From: JBNKFV01 sp050289485
Lineage (GTDB): Bacteria; Pseudomonadota; Gammaproteobacteria; Pseudomonadales; Cellvibrionaceae
DNA length: 64,000 nucleotides
NCBI GenBank assembly: GCA_050289485.1
Contig: JBNKFV010000003.1
Coordinates: forward strand, 1-64,000
Direction: 5' to 3'
Shown here: one piece after another, positions 7,608-17,800 of the stretch
How the letters are laid out: the number at the start of each line of letters is the position of its first letter
How positions within the stretch are numbered: the stretch's first letter is position 1
Translations under genes and position numbers: made by a program
Notes under the pieces: generated by a model
Seen by the model: only the letters and a program-made list of their open reading frames with translations
Told to the model about the DNA's origin: nothing
Databases searched by the model: none

Positions 7608-9245
7608 GTGAAGAGCAAGCGTGTACATGTATGCGGGGTAGCCGCGTTGGCGTTCGTGGCAGCTTGGTTAATCAGTGGGTGTGATGACCAGCCTTCTTTG
7701 CCTGCCAGTAGCCAGACGGTTAGCGGCCTTCAATTACTGGATCAGGGGTGGAATGATCAACAGCGCGAAACAGCTTGGTATACCAGTTTTGGTTCGCGCA
7801 TTGTGCCATTGCCTTGGTTTTTAGCCTTGGAGCAAACACAAAACCGTGAGCCGTTCAGTAGCGCCTCCCATTTACGCGGTTTTGGTTTTGCAGTGGCGGG
7901 GCCATCCAAGGCCAATCCTCATAGTTTGCCCATTGGTTTAACGGCAACCCCTTCCGATGGCGGTACCCAATGGGTGGGGCTCGGTTGTTCAGCCTGTCAT
8001 TCCGGCCAGATTTACTATCAAGGTAAGAGCCTGCATATCGATGGCGGTCAGGCACTGATCGATTTTCAAGCATTCGAGCGCGACCTGCTTGCGGCACTTA
8101 ACGCTACCCTGGCCGACGAGGCTAAATTTCAACGTTTCGCTACTGCGCTGTCAGCGGGACCCGACTTGCGTGATGCCGTGCAAGCTCGTGCGGCACGGTT
8201 AAGCGAGGTGGCCACACTCAATATCACGCATTACCCGTATGGTCGAGGTCGGTTGGATGCTTTTGGCCAGATCTTTAATGCGGTTGCTGCCGACTTTCTG
8301 GCCATTCCCGACAATCGTCGTGAGCCCAATGCCCCGGTCAGTTATCCCGTGTTGTGGGATGCTCCGCACCTGGATTTGGTGCAGTGGAATGGTTCTGCCC
8401 CCAATGCTGGCCCAGGGCCGTTAGTACAGAATGCAACCACCGCGCTGGCGGTATTTGGCAACCTGAATATTCACAGTGGGGGGTTGGGTTATCAATCTAC
8501 GGTTGAGATTGATAACCTCGGCGAGATTCAGGATCTGTGGTACGGCCTGCGTGCACCGGCGTGGCCACAAGCGCTATTAGGTGCAATCGATCAGAACTTG
8601 GCACAACAGGGTGCCCGCATTTATCAGCAGCAGTGTCTGTCGTGCCACGAACTGTCTGACCAGAATAATGCTCATCGTGAACTGACGGCTACACTGGTAG
8701 CTGTTGATAGTGTTGGCACAGACAGCACGATGGCCAGTAATTTTGTTCATGCCAAATCCAAAAGTGGGGCGTTTGCGGGTAAAAAACTGATGTATGTGGC
8801 CGGTGCCCGTTTGGGTGAAGAGGCCAGCACCATCGACCTGGTGGTGCATGCAGCACTGGGTGCGCTGCTTGAGCATCCCTGGAAGTCGCTCAAAGCTGGC
8901 CTGCTCAGTTTTCACAAGGTGCTCTCCGCCCCCTTGAACGAACGGCCCTACGCCTACAAGGCGCGCCCCTTATCAGGCATTTGGGCCAGCGCGCCCTATT
9001 TGCATAATGGCTCGGTGCCTACGTTGGCGGCCATGCTTTCCACGACTCGTCCCGAGCGTTTTGCAGTGGGCGAGGTTGAATTTGACCCTCATGCCGTAGG
9101 GCTGAGTGATCAGGTGTTGAACCCTGCTCATGTGAGCGAGTTTGACACGAGTGCTCCCGGTAACGGCAATGTGGGGCATCTTTATGGCACTGCGCTTACA
9201 CAGGCCGATAAAGCAGCTCTTATCGAATATTTGAAAACCCTGTAA
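7608..9245 (+). CDS. RoxA-like di-heme cytochrome c lipoprotein
   Basis: A 545-residue exported protein with lipobox ISGC (Cys25) and two covalent heme sites: CSACH at 127-131 and CLSCH at 343-347. The layout resembles the cytochrome c peroxidase/MauG superfamily, closest by eye to RoxA/RoxB rubber-oxygenase-like proteins: a DGGQA motif after the first heme, a VQWNGSAPN block, and near the C-terminus the block GIWASAPYLHNGSVPTL. Known RoxA enzymes cleave polyisoprene with dioxygen; the substrate here is unknown. It starts at GTG with GGGGAG upstream. It is followed after 27 bp by a second, longer relative and then a patatin, suggesting an operon. The lipobox suggests anchoring in the outer or inner membrane, facing the periplasm. 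Confidence 0.75.
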   Translation: MKSKRVHVCGVAALAFVAAWLISGCDDQPSLPASSQTVSGLQLLDQGWNDQQRETAWYTSFGSRIVPLPWFLALEQTQNREPFSSASHLRGFGFAVAGPSKANPHSLPIGLTATPSDGGTQWVGLGCSACHSGQIYYQGKSLHIDGGQALIDFQAFERDLLAALNATLADEAKFQRFATALSAGPDLRDAVQARAARLSEVATLNITHYPYGRGRLDAFGQIFNAVAADFLAIPDNRREPNAPVSYPVLWDAPHLDLVQWNGSAPNAGPGPLVQNATTALAVFGNLNIHSGGLGYQSTVEIDNLGEIQDLWYGLRAPAWPQALLGAIDQNLAQQGARIYQQQCLSCHELSDQNNAHRELTATLVAVDSVGTDSTMASNFVHAKSKSGAFAGKKLMYVAGARLGEEASTIDLVVHAALGALLEHPWKSLKAGLLSFHKVLSAPLNERPYAYKARPLSGIWASAPYLHNGSVPTLAAMLSTTRPERFAVGEVEFDPHAVGLSDQVLNPAHVSEFDTSAPGNGNVGHLYGTALTQADKAALIEYLKTL

Positions 9246-9272
9246 AACGCTAATCCAAGTAGGAGACCCGCT

Positions 9273-11528
9273 ATGAGTAAGGGATTTGTAACGCGTTGGT
9301 TGTGGCGCTTGTTGGTGCTGGCTGTATTACTGCTGTTGGCGTTGATCGGTGGGGTGGTTTACTACCTGCAGTCTTCCGCTGCGCGCATTCCGCAACTTGA
9401 AGCGGTGGATGAATACCGCTATCTCAACCGTGGCTGGCAGGAATCAGCACGTGAGACATATTACCACACGCCACAGGGTACCAGTATGCCGCAGGGGGCG
9501 GGTGACAAGGCTTTGCGTTATCGCTGGTTTTTGAATTTGGAGCAGCCATTGTCAGAAGCGCTTTTTGCCGACGAGCAATTTTTGCAGCGGTTCCGCTTTT
9601 TGGCCGATCCCAGCCACCCAGATGACCTGCCGGTGGGGTTTAATCGCCGTTATTCTGCCAGCGTTGGTGAAGATGTTTTGGATATCAGTTGTGCTGCCTG
9701 CCATACCGGGCAGCTTCATTATCGTAAAGAAGGTAAACGCTATGCGCTGCGGGTCGATGGTGGCCAGGCGATGCATGCTTTTACCGATTTACAGCGCGGT
9801 AGTTTTGGCCCAACGCTGATCAGTGCTCTGGCGGAAACCTGGGCTAACCCGCTGAAGTTCAAACGTTTTGCGGACAAGGTACTGGCCGACGGTGGCGACA
9901 GAACCGCCTTGCACCGACAGCTGGGTGCCACTGTAAAAGCTTTTTTGACTATCAAGCAGAATAATCCCTTGGCGCACTTGTACCCTACCCGCGAAGGGTT
10001 CGGGCGCACTGATGCCCTGGGGCGCATTGCCAATACGGTGTTTGGTGAGCATTTGAGTGATGCTAATTTGCAGGTGTCGTCAGCGCCGGTGAGTTATCCG
10101 TATCTGTGGAATATCTGGAAATTTAACTGGGTGCAGTACAACGGTTCGGTGGCGCAACCGCTGTCGCGCAATGTGGGTGAAGCGCTGGGGGTGGGCGCGG
10201 ATATTCGTTTGCTGAACGCCGAAGGTGGGCCGCTGCCTCCAGCCGAGCGCTTGCGCAGCTCTGTGAATATTGCCGGACTGGAAAAGATAGAGAGGGCCTT
10301 ACAGCAATTGCCAGCACCAACCTGGCCAGACGATATTTTTGGCCCGGTCGATCAGTCTAAAGCTGCCCACGGGGCGCAGTTATTTCAGCGCCATTGTCTT
10401 GAATGTCATGGCCCGCACCTTTCCAGCCGCGCGCGGCAGCAGGCTGAGGCGCCGCTCAAGGCTGGCCCGCAAGAGCACTGGTTGATCGAGGTGATTGATG
10501 TTGATCATATTGGTACCGACCCAACCGAGGCCATGAGTTTTCTGAGTCGCAAGTACGATTTATCGGCCACCGGTATTACCCGTGCCGATATCAAGGCACT
10601 GGTAAACCCGTTGTTGCAGCGTAAGTTGGCCCGAGACATGTTAATGCGCTTGCGCGAGCTGGGGGCAGATTCCACGTTAAGCGATGAGGCGCAGGCCGCA
10701 TTTACGTCCTTGGCGGCAGATTTTCCGGCGCCGGATCAGCTGGCTGACGCAGGGTTTCAACCCTCTCCGGTGGCGGCGATTAAAGCGGTGCTGGACCAGT
10801 TTGATCTCAAGCCCAGTGTTACGCTGTCGCCCGACTATCAGGCGTACCGCCAGCTGGGTTGCGGTCATCAATGCCAGGTGAACGCTCTCTGGTACGACCT
10901 CGACTACGCCCAGGCCGGCTTTGCCAACCTGCTCGCCAGCATTGATCCGGCCAATATTACCGAAGGGTTGGGGCTGAATATTATTAATTTACTGATCAAG
11001 CAACGTTACTACGAAGATAATCACCTGACCGACGCGGAGCAGGCTTGTCTTGAAGGCTTTGGCATCTTGGATCTGCCACAGCAGATAGTGGGCTACAAGC
11101 CGCGTCCGTTGGCAGGGGTATGGACAACGCCACCGTTTTTGCACAATGGGTCGGTACCCACGATATACCAGATGTTGGTACCGGCCGCCGAGCGCGATAA
11201 AACGTTTTTTGTGGGCCCGCGTGATTACGATCCGGTTAATCTGGGGTATGAGACGGCACAACCACCGGGTGGTGAGCACGACGGTTTCTGGTTTGATACC
11301 AGCCTTACCGGCAACCACAACACGGGGCACAGCTTTCAGGCAACCCCTGCCCAGTGGCAGGCTTATTTGAGCAATCCATCGGCAAATCCGCTGCCCAAGG
11401 GGGTGATCGGCCCGCTGCTGAGTGATGAGGAGCGCTACGCGCTACTTGAATATCTGAAAATTCACCGCGATAACCCGCCGGGTTATCAGTACGCCGGTGC
11501 CCCTGCCTGTTTGGCTTCACGAGGATAA
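9273..11528 (+). CDS. RoxA-like membrane-anchored di-heme cytochrome c
   Basis: A 751-residue paralog of the preceding gene. One N-terminal membrane anchor (about residues 8-32) is followed by a periplasmic domain with heme sites CAACH at 140-144 and CLECH at 375-379. The same blocks recur: DGGQAMHAF, VQYNGSVAQPLSRNVGEALG and GVWTTPPFLHNGSVPTI. It carries about 200 extra residues between the second heme and the C-terminal block, including a CGHQC sequence that is not a heme motif. An AGGAGA-type ribosome site precedes the ATG. It may be an electron-transfer partner or second oxygenase for the lipoprotein; the substrate cannot be inferred. Confidence 0.75.
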   Translation: MSKGFVTRWLWRLLVLAVLLLLALIGGVVYYLQSSAARIPQLEAVDEYRYLNRGWQESARETYYHTPQGTSMPQGAGDKALRYRWFLNLEQPLSEALFADEQFLQRFRFLADPSHPDDLPVGFNRRYSASVGEDVLDISCAACHTGQLHYRKEGKRYALRVDGGQAMHAFTDLQRGSFGPTLISALAETWANPLKFKRFADKVLADGGDRTALHRQLGATVKAFLTIKQNNPLAHLYPTREGFGRTDALGRIANTVFGEHLSDANLQVSSAPVSYPYLWNIWKFNWVQYNGSVAQPLSRNVGEALGVGADIRLLNAEGGPLPPAERLRSSVNIAGLEKIERALQQLPAPTWPDDIFGPVDQSKAAHGAQLFQRHCLECHGPHLSSRARQQAEAPLKAGPQEHWLIEVIDVDHIGTDPTEAMSFLSRKYDLSATGITRADIKALVNPLLQRKLARDMLMRLRELGADSTLSDEAQAAFTSLAADFPAPDQLADAGFQPSPVAAIKAVLDQFDLKPSVTLSPDYQAYRQLGCGHQCQVNALWYDLDYAQAGFANLLASIDPANITEGLGLNIINLLIKQRYYEDNHLTDAEQACLEGFGILDLPQQIVGYKPRPLAGVWTTPPFLHNGSVPTIYQMLVPAAERDKTFFVGPRDYDPVNLGYETAQPPGGEHDGFWFDTSLTGNHNTGHSFQATPAQWQAYLSNPSANPLPKGVIGPLLSDEERYALLEYLKIHRDNPPGYQYAGAPACLASRG

Positions 11529-11541
11529 GGAACGCCCCGGT

Positions 11542-13506
11542 ATGAGTGACGGCAACTCCAATTACTCCCAGGATTTTGCCCAGGTGCAAGCTGATGAGCT
11601 GGCCTGGATTGAGAAACGGCGTGAACAGGCCGGTATTGATAGCAAACAACCGATTACGGGTTTGGCTTTCTCTGGTGGTGGTATTCGTTCGGCCTGCTTT
11701 CAGCTGGGCATTCTGCAGGGTTTGTCAGAAAGTGGTTGGCTGAAAAAGGTGGATTATCTATCGTCGGTATCTGGCGGTGGTTATATGGCGGGCTGTTTGC
11801 AGTGGTTGATGCACCGAGGGCAGGGGGCTACCAGCTTGTTCGGTGCGCCAGTGCTTAACTGGCTGCGTGCTCATGCCGCCTATCTGGTGGCCGGGTCGGG
11901 TGTTGGTGCTACCACGTTAGCCAGCGGCATTATCGCGTCGTCTTTATTTGGTTTGCTGGTGCTGCTGCCTATATTGCTGTGCGGGTTTTGGCTGGCGGGC
12001 TTACCGCACAGTCAATTTCTCTGGCCGCAACACTGGCACTTGCCGGGTGGCGAAGTGATTCATGGCCACAGTGGCTATCTCTTCATGTTGTTTGCATCGA
12101 TTGTGTGCTTTGGCCTTTTTCTGCTGACCATCCCTACCATGGCCTTGTGGCGGTCTGCCCGGTGTAACGATTTGAGTCGCCGATTTGGGCCGCGCAAGTT
12201 GATGGGCTGGCTGTTGCAGGCGGCGGTAGCTTTTTTGCTGGTGGGTAGCTTGCCCATGGTAGCGCAAATGGACGATGCCCTGCTGGCCCTGCTGGCGTCG
12301 GAAAAATGGGCCGGGTTGGGCAAGCATCTCGATTACCTTGTGCCGTTCGCCACCGGCACTTTGGCTATGTACCGTGCTCGGTTTAGGCCACGGCTGGCAG
12401 CGGCTGGGCTGGCATTGTTGTTGTATGGTTTGGCGGCATTTTGTTATCACCTGGTTTTTCATGTCGGCATTGTTGATACCCCCGTGTTTTGGGGCTTTTT
12501 CGTATTTGCAGTGGTGTTGGCCTCGGTTGCCAGTGTTAATCGTTCGTCAATGCACAGTTATTACCTGGCGCAGCTGTCACAGGCGTTTTTTTATGGTGGT
12601 AAGGCCGGTAATGAAGATATGTTGCTCAGTGATATTAAGCCTGATACAACCGCGCCACTGCCATTGATCAATACAACGCTGGCGACAGCCAACTCCAAGC
12701 GGCCGTTGGCACGCTCGCGACTGGGTGAGAGCTTTATTCTCAGCCCCTTGTACAGTGGTTGCCCGGCAACCGGGTTTGCCTGCACGCAACGCTTTCAGGC
12801 CGGTCGTCTGACACTGGGCGAGGCGGTTACCACCAGCGGTGCGGCAGTAGACCCAGACACGGCGCAAACAGCCAACCGGGCATTAAGTATTTTTCTTACT
12901 TTGGTGAATTTTCGCTTGGGGTTTTGGGTGCAGCACCCACGACGAGCGGGTAACTACTTTGGCTTTATGCCGTTCTGGCTGATTTTTCGCGAGCTGTTTG
13001 TCAAAGGGCTTAGTGAGCGCGCATCCAGTCTGCACTTGTCTGACGGCGGCCACTTCGAAAATCTTGGGGTGTATGAGTTACTGCGACGCGAATGCCCGTT
13101 GATTATCGCCTGTGATGCATCCGCTGATCCGCAGTTGCAACTCAATGATCTGGGCATTTTGTTGCAGCGTGCCCAGGCTGATTTTGGCTGTGATATTCAT
13201 CTCGATACCCGGGCACTGTTGCGACAAGTAGACGGTGTGCAGGAAAGTTGTTGTGCGCAGGGTAGTATTCGCTACGCGTCTGGGCGCGAGGGGCGTATTT
13301 TGTATGTTAAATCTGTCTTGACGACGACCTCTTCTGCGCAGGTAAGGAGTTTTGCCCAGGTGGACGACAGTTTCCCCAACGATGGTCTGATTAACCAGTT
13401 TTTTGACGAGCGCCACCTGGATGCTTATCGCGAACTGGGCCGCGAAAATATGACCGTCGCGCTGAAAACCTTTGCAGGTGAGGTGGCTCCCAGCGTTAGC
13501 GTATAG
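11542..13506 (+). CDS. Patatin-like phospholipase with multiple membrane helices
   Basis: A 654-residue protein in which a patatin catalytic fold is split by a membrane region. The oxyanion loop GGGIRSA (45-51) and the nucleophile Ser77 in SSVSGGGYMAG are N-terminal. The catalytic Asp501 lies in SDGGHFENLGVYELL near the C-terminus. About six hydrophobic helices occupy roughly residues 110-350. Patatins hydrolyse acyl esters of lipids. The ATG at 11542, preceded by AAGGA, gives an N-terminus suited to the family. An upstream in-frame ATG at 11497 would overlap the cytochrome gene by 32 bp and is less likely. It follows the two di-heme cytochromes after 13 bp and probably shares their transcript. 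Confidence 0.85.
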   Translation: MSDGNSNYSQDFAQVQADELAWIEKRREQAGIDSKQPITGLAFSGGGIRSACFQLGILQGLSESGWLKKVDYLSSVSGGGYMAGCLQWLMHRGQGATSLFGAPVLNWLRAHAAYLVAGSGVGATTLASGIIASSLFGLLVLLPILLCGFWLAGLPHSQFLWPQHWHLPGGEVIHGHSGYLFMLFASIVCFGLFLLTIPTMALWRSARCNDLSRRFGPRKLMGWLLQAAVAFLLVGSLPMVAQMDDALLALLASEKWAGLGKHLDYLVPFATGTLAMYRARFRPRLAAAGLALLLYGLAAFCYHLVFHVGIVDTPVFWGFFVFAVVLASVASVNRSSMHSYYLAQLSQAFFYGGKAGNEDMLLSDIKPDTTAPLPLINTTLATANSKRPLARSRLGESFILSPLYSGCPATGFACTQRFQAGRLTLGEAVTTSGAAVDPDTAQTANRALSIFLTLVNFRLGFWVQHPRRAGNYFGFMPFWLIFRELFVKGLSERASSLHLSDGGHFENLGVYELLRRECPLIIACDASADPQLQLNDLGILLQRAQADFGCDIHLDTRALLRQVDGVQESCCAQGSIRYASGREGRILYVKSVLTTTSSAQVRSFAQVDDSFPNDGLINQFFDERHLDAYRELGRENMTVALKTFAGEVAPSVSV

Positions 13507-13560
13507 ATGCGGCAACCAACTGTGGTAAACTGATCCGCTCGCAAAATTCTGGGGTTTGTT

Positions 13561-14661
13561 ATGTCTGTTGATACAAAAATTGCCACGTCTGCTTCTGAGG
13601 GAGCGCCTGCTTATGCCAAAGCCATAGAAGAGGCATTGGCTCGCAGTAAGGTCAAAGACCACTGGCAAAATCCGCAAACCAAGCGTTATAGCAGCGACGA
13701 GCTGGCGGCGTTAAAACAGCGCATTAAAGACTTGCTTGTTGCGCAGGATGCGGCCCTGGTTGCCCACTATTACACCGATCCGATAGTACAGGCGTTGGCT
13801 GAAGAAACGGGTGGTTGCGTGGCCGACTCGCTGGAAATGGCACGATTTGGTAAGAATCACCCCGCTCAAACCCTGGTGGTTGCGGGTGTAAAATTTATGG
13901 GCGAAACCGCCAAAATTCTCACGCCTGAAAAGCGCGTGATCATGCCCACACTGGAAGCTACCTGTTCGCTGGATGTGGGTTGCCCCATTGAGGATTTCAG
14001 CGCTTTTTGCGACCAGCACCCGGACCGAGTCGTGGTGGTTTATGCCAATACCTCGGCGGCGGTAAAAGCACGCGCAGACTGGGTAGTCACTTCCAGTATC
14101 GCTTTGGATGTGGTTGACCACCTCGATGCCGAAGGGCACAAAATTATCTGGGCACCCGACAAACATCTGGGCGACTATGTGCGTCGCGAAACCGGGGCCG
14201 ATGTGCTCTTGTGGGATGGCGCCTGTATTGTGCACGAAGAATTCAAAGCCAAGGGCGTGGAAGACCTGAAAACCCTGTACCCCAATGCAGCGGTACTGGT
14301 GCACCCCGAGTCGCCAAAAGCGGTGGTTGAGCTGGCCGATGTGGTGGGTTCTACCTCGCAGCTGATTAAAGCCGCGCAAACCATGGATCGTGACACCTTT
14401 ATTGTGGCCACCGATCAAGGCATTTTTTATAAAATGCAGCAGTTGTGCCCGGACAAAACGTTTCATATTGCGCCTACCGCCGGTAGCGGTGCTACGTGTC
14501 GTAGCTGTGCCAACTGCCCGTGGATGGCCATGAATGAGCTGGATACGCTGGTGCATGTACTGGAACATGGCGGCAATGAAATTCATGTCGACCCGGAACT
14601 GGGCAAGAAAGCCATGATCCCACTGCAACGTATGCTCGATTTCAACGCCGGTAAGCGTTAA
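13561..14661 (+). CDS. nadA: Quinolinate synthase A
   Basis: A 366-residue iron-sulfur enzyme that condenses iminoaspartate with dihydroxyacetone phosphate to quinolinate in NAD synthesis. The three [4Fe-4S] ligands are present: Cys135 in LEATCSLDVGCP, Cys222 in DGACIVHEEF and Cys319 in CRSCANCPWMAMN. The VAHYYTDP and MGETAKIL blocks are also canonical. It starts 54 bp after the patatin gene. It is a housekeeping gene with its own likely promoter and is followed by two hairpins. nadB is not in the window. Confidence 0.98.
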   Translation: MSVDTKIATSASEGAPAYAKAIEEALARSKVKDHWQNPQTKRYSSDELAALKQRIKDLLVAQDAALVAHYYTDPIVQALAEETGGCVADSLEMARFGKNHPAQTLVVAGVKFMGETAKILTPEKRVIMPTLEATCSLDVGCPIEDFSAFCDQHPDRVVVVYANTSAAVKARADWVVTSSIALDVVDHLDAEGHKIIWAPDKHLGDYVRRETGADVLLWDGACIVHEEFKAKGVEDLKTLYPNAAVLVHPESPKAVVELADVVGSTSQLIKAAQTMDRDTFIVATDQGIFYKMQQLCPDKTFHIAPTAGSGATCRSCANCPWMAMNELDTLVHVLEHGGNEIHVDPELGKKAMIPLQRMLDFNAGKR

Positions 14662-14705
14662 TCACTGCGTACAACAAACCCGCGGAGCAATAAGGCTTCG
14701 TTGTC

Positions 14706-14731
14706 TAACCCGGCGATCGCTGTCGGGTTTA
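14706..14731. repeat. Solo end-palindrome of the dispersed repeat
   Basis: AACCCG (14707-14712) and CGGGTT (14724-14729) flank a GC-rich centre, matching the left-end palindrome of the 170-bp repeat copies. No T-run follows directly, so it is not a classical terminator on its own, although it lies just after nadA. Confidence 0.6.
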
Positions 14732-14739
14732 TCTTAAGG

Positions 14740-14772
14740 GCAGTCTGCCAGTTGGGCAGGCTGCGAGTTTTC
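14740..14772 (+). terminator. Probable terminator after nadA
   Basis: GCAGTCTGCC (14740-14749) pairs with GGCAGGCTGC (14755-14764), a stem of about ten pairs with one T-G wobble, followed closely by GAGTTTTCC. The T-run is short, so this is a weak intrinsic terminator at best. Confidence 0.5.
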
Positions 14773-14800
14773 CGAATCAGAAAAATTAGGCCCAGCGGAA

Positions 14801-17800
14801 ATGTCTGAACAGCTCGCCAATGACCATCAATTTGTTCATCTACGTTTACATACCGAGTTCGCTCTCGCCGACAGTATTCTGCGTATCAAACCGTTAATTG
14901 CGAAAGTCATCGAGCTGGGTATGCCTGCGGTGGCTGTTACCGACCCCTGTAATTTTTACGGTTTAATCAAGTTCTACAACGCTGCCATTGGTGCCGGCAT
15001 CAAGCCGATTTGTGGGGCCGATTTTTGGGTGGCCAGTCAGCAGGCCGACGGCAATCCCAGTTTAATTACCTTGCTGGCCATGAATACCCGTGGCTACAAA
15101 AATATCACCGAACTGATTTCGTTGGGTTACCAGAAAGGCCAAAAACATGACGTGCCCTACCTCCAGCGCAGTTGGATCAGTGAGCGCACTGAAGGTGTTA
15201 TCGCTCTGTCTGGTGGTAAGTGGGGGGAGGTAGGCAATGCCTTGTTGAGTGGTCGGCGTTATCAGGCCGAAGAAATGTTAAAGAGCTGGATGGCTGAATT
15301 TCCGTCACGGTTTTATCTGGAGCTGCAACGTACCGGGCGAGATAACGACGAAGAATACCTGCATGCTGCCGTCGATTTGGCAGCGGAGTTGGGCTGCCCT
15401 GTGGTGGCTACCAATGATGTGCGCTTTCTCAAACAAGACGAATTTGAAGTACACGAAGCGAGGGTGTGTATTGGTGAAGGGCGCGCCCTCGATGACCCGC
15501 GCCGAGAACGCCGTTATTCAGACCAGCAATACCTGCGTAGCCCGGAAGAAATGTGGGAGCTGTTTAAAGACATTCCGGAAGCGTTGATTAATACCGTTGA
15601 AATTGCCAAGCGCTGCAACGTAGATATTGAGCTGGGCACCTATTATCTGCCGGATTACCCCATTCCCGACGGCTTTGAAAGCGACTCGTTTTTTCAGCAG
15701 CGTATCGATTATGCCACGCTGGAGGCCCGCGCCAAAAAAGCCATGGAAGAAAAATGGGCCGGGCGTGAACACGAAAATGAGTACGCCGATATGCTGCGTA
15801 CCAATGTGTTTTTCGAAAAAATTTCTTACGAAGGTTTATACGACCGCTTGCGTACTATTTTGCCGGATCCTAATGCGGCGGATTATCAGGTGCGCCTGAA
15901 GGAATACACCGACCGGCTCCAGTTTGAGCTGGATATCATCATGCAGATGGGGTTTCCCGGTTACTTCCTCATCGTAATGGACTTTATTCAGTGGGCCAAA
16001 GATCACGATATTCCCGTGGGGCCGGGGCGGGGTTCTGGTGCGGGCTCACTGGTAGCTTACGCACAAAAAATTACCGACCTCGACCCGCTGCAGTACGACC
16101 TGCTGTTCGAACGATTCCTTAACCCGGAACGGGTTTCCATGCCCGACTTCGACGTTGACTTCTGCATGGACAACCGCGACCAGGTGATCAGCTATGTGGC
16201 TGATAACTACGGTCGTGACGCGGTATCGCAGATTATTACCTTCGGTACCATGGCTGCCAAAGCGGTGGTGCGTGATGTGGCGCGAGTGCAGGGTAAGTCA
16301 TACGGCCTTGCCGATAAGCTGTCGAAGATGATTCCCATGGACGTGGGCATGACCTTGCAGAAAGCCTACGAGCAGGAAGAGGTGTTGCGCGAGTTTCTTG
16401 CCAATGACGACGACGCCCAGGAAATTTGGGACATGGCTAAGCAGCTGGAGGGTGTTACCCGCAATGTGGGTAAGCACGCGGGCGGTGTGGTGATCGCCCC
16501 AACCAAGCTGACAGATTTTGCGCCGCTATATTGCGACGAGGCGGGTGCCGGCCTGGTAACCCAGTATGATAAAAACGATGTAGAAGCTGCCGGCCTTGTG
16601 AAATTTGACTTTCTGGGTTTGCGAACGCTCACTATTATTGACTGGGCGGTTAAGATGGTCGACCGCCAGCGCGCGCGCCGGGGCGAAGAACCGCTCGATA
16701 TCAACCACATTCCGCTGGATGATGCGCCCACCTTTAGATTGCTGAAAGATGCCAAAACCACCGCTGTATTCCAGCTGGAATCCCGTGGTATGAAAGACCT
16801 CATTAAGCGCTTACAGCCTGATAATGTTGAAGACATGATTGCCCTGGTGGCCCTGTTTCGCCCCGGCCCGTTGCAGTCAGGCATGGTAGACGACTTTATC
16901 AACCGTAAGCACGGAAGGGCCGAAGTGGCCTATCCGGATGCCAAATATCAGCACGATAAACTCAAGCCGATTCTTGAACCTACCTACGGCGTGATCGTTT
17001 ACCAGGAACAGGTAATGCAGATCGCGCAGGAACTTGCGGGATACTCGCTCGGCGGCGCCGACCTGCTGCGTCGGGCTATGGGTAAGAAAAAGCCCGAAGA
17101 AATGGCCAAACAACGCAGCACCTTTGCCGATGGCGCGGCCTCGCAAGGGGTTGACCCCGATCTGGCGATGAAAATCTTCGATCTGGTAGAAAAGTTTGCC
17201 GGTTACGGTTTTAACAAGTCGCACTCGGCTGCTTACGCGATTGTCTCGTATCAGACCGCCTGGTTGAAAACCCATTATCCCAGTGAGTTTATGGCCGCCA
17301 CCATGTCGTCGGATATGGACAATACCGACAAGGTGGTCACCTTTATTGAAGAATGTCGTCAGATGGGGCGCATGCCGCTGCCGCCAGATGTTAACCGTGG
17401 TGACTTTATGTTCACTGTGGATGACGAGGATCATATTATTTATGGGCTCGGTGCCATTAAAGGACTGGGCGAAGGGCCCGTAGAGAGCATTATGCAGGCC
17501 CGCAAAGATGGCCCGTTTACCGACCTGTTTGATTTCTGTGCGCGCGTTGACTCGCGCAAAGTGAACAAGCGTGCGCTAGAGGCGTTGGTGCGCAGTGGTG
17601 CGCTCGACAGTATTGGCCCAAGCGTTGATCTCGACTACGACCGCGCCGTGCTGTTTGCTGCCATTCCGGAGGCGGTTAAAACGGCTGAGCAGTCGGCTGC
17701 CAATGCCAATGCGGGTATGCAGGATCTGTTTGGTGAGGTGGCGCCAGTAGCGGGTGCCGACGGCGATGTTTATAAAGACTTTGCCCATGTGAAGCCGTGG

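Noticed and set aside
7365..7628. Minus-strand frame over repeat copy A, with a matching peptide from 63004-63243
   Set aside because: Both peptides share RRQNRSP-LFCRT-WKYLRNFT only because they translate copies of the same DNA repeat; copy B does not preserve the frame.
14706..14731. Hairpin after nadA as its terminator
   Set aside because: No T-run follows and the sequence matches the end-palindrome of the dispersed repeats; the next hairpin at 14740 is the better candidate.
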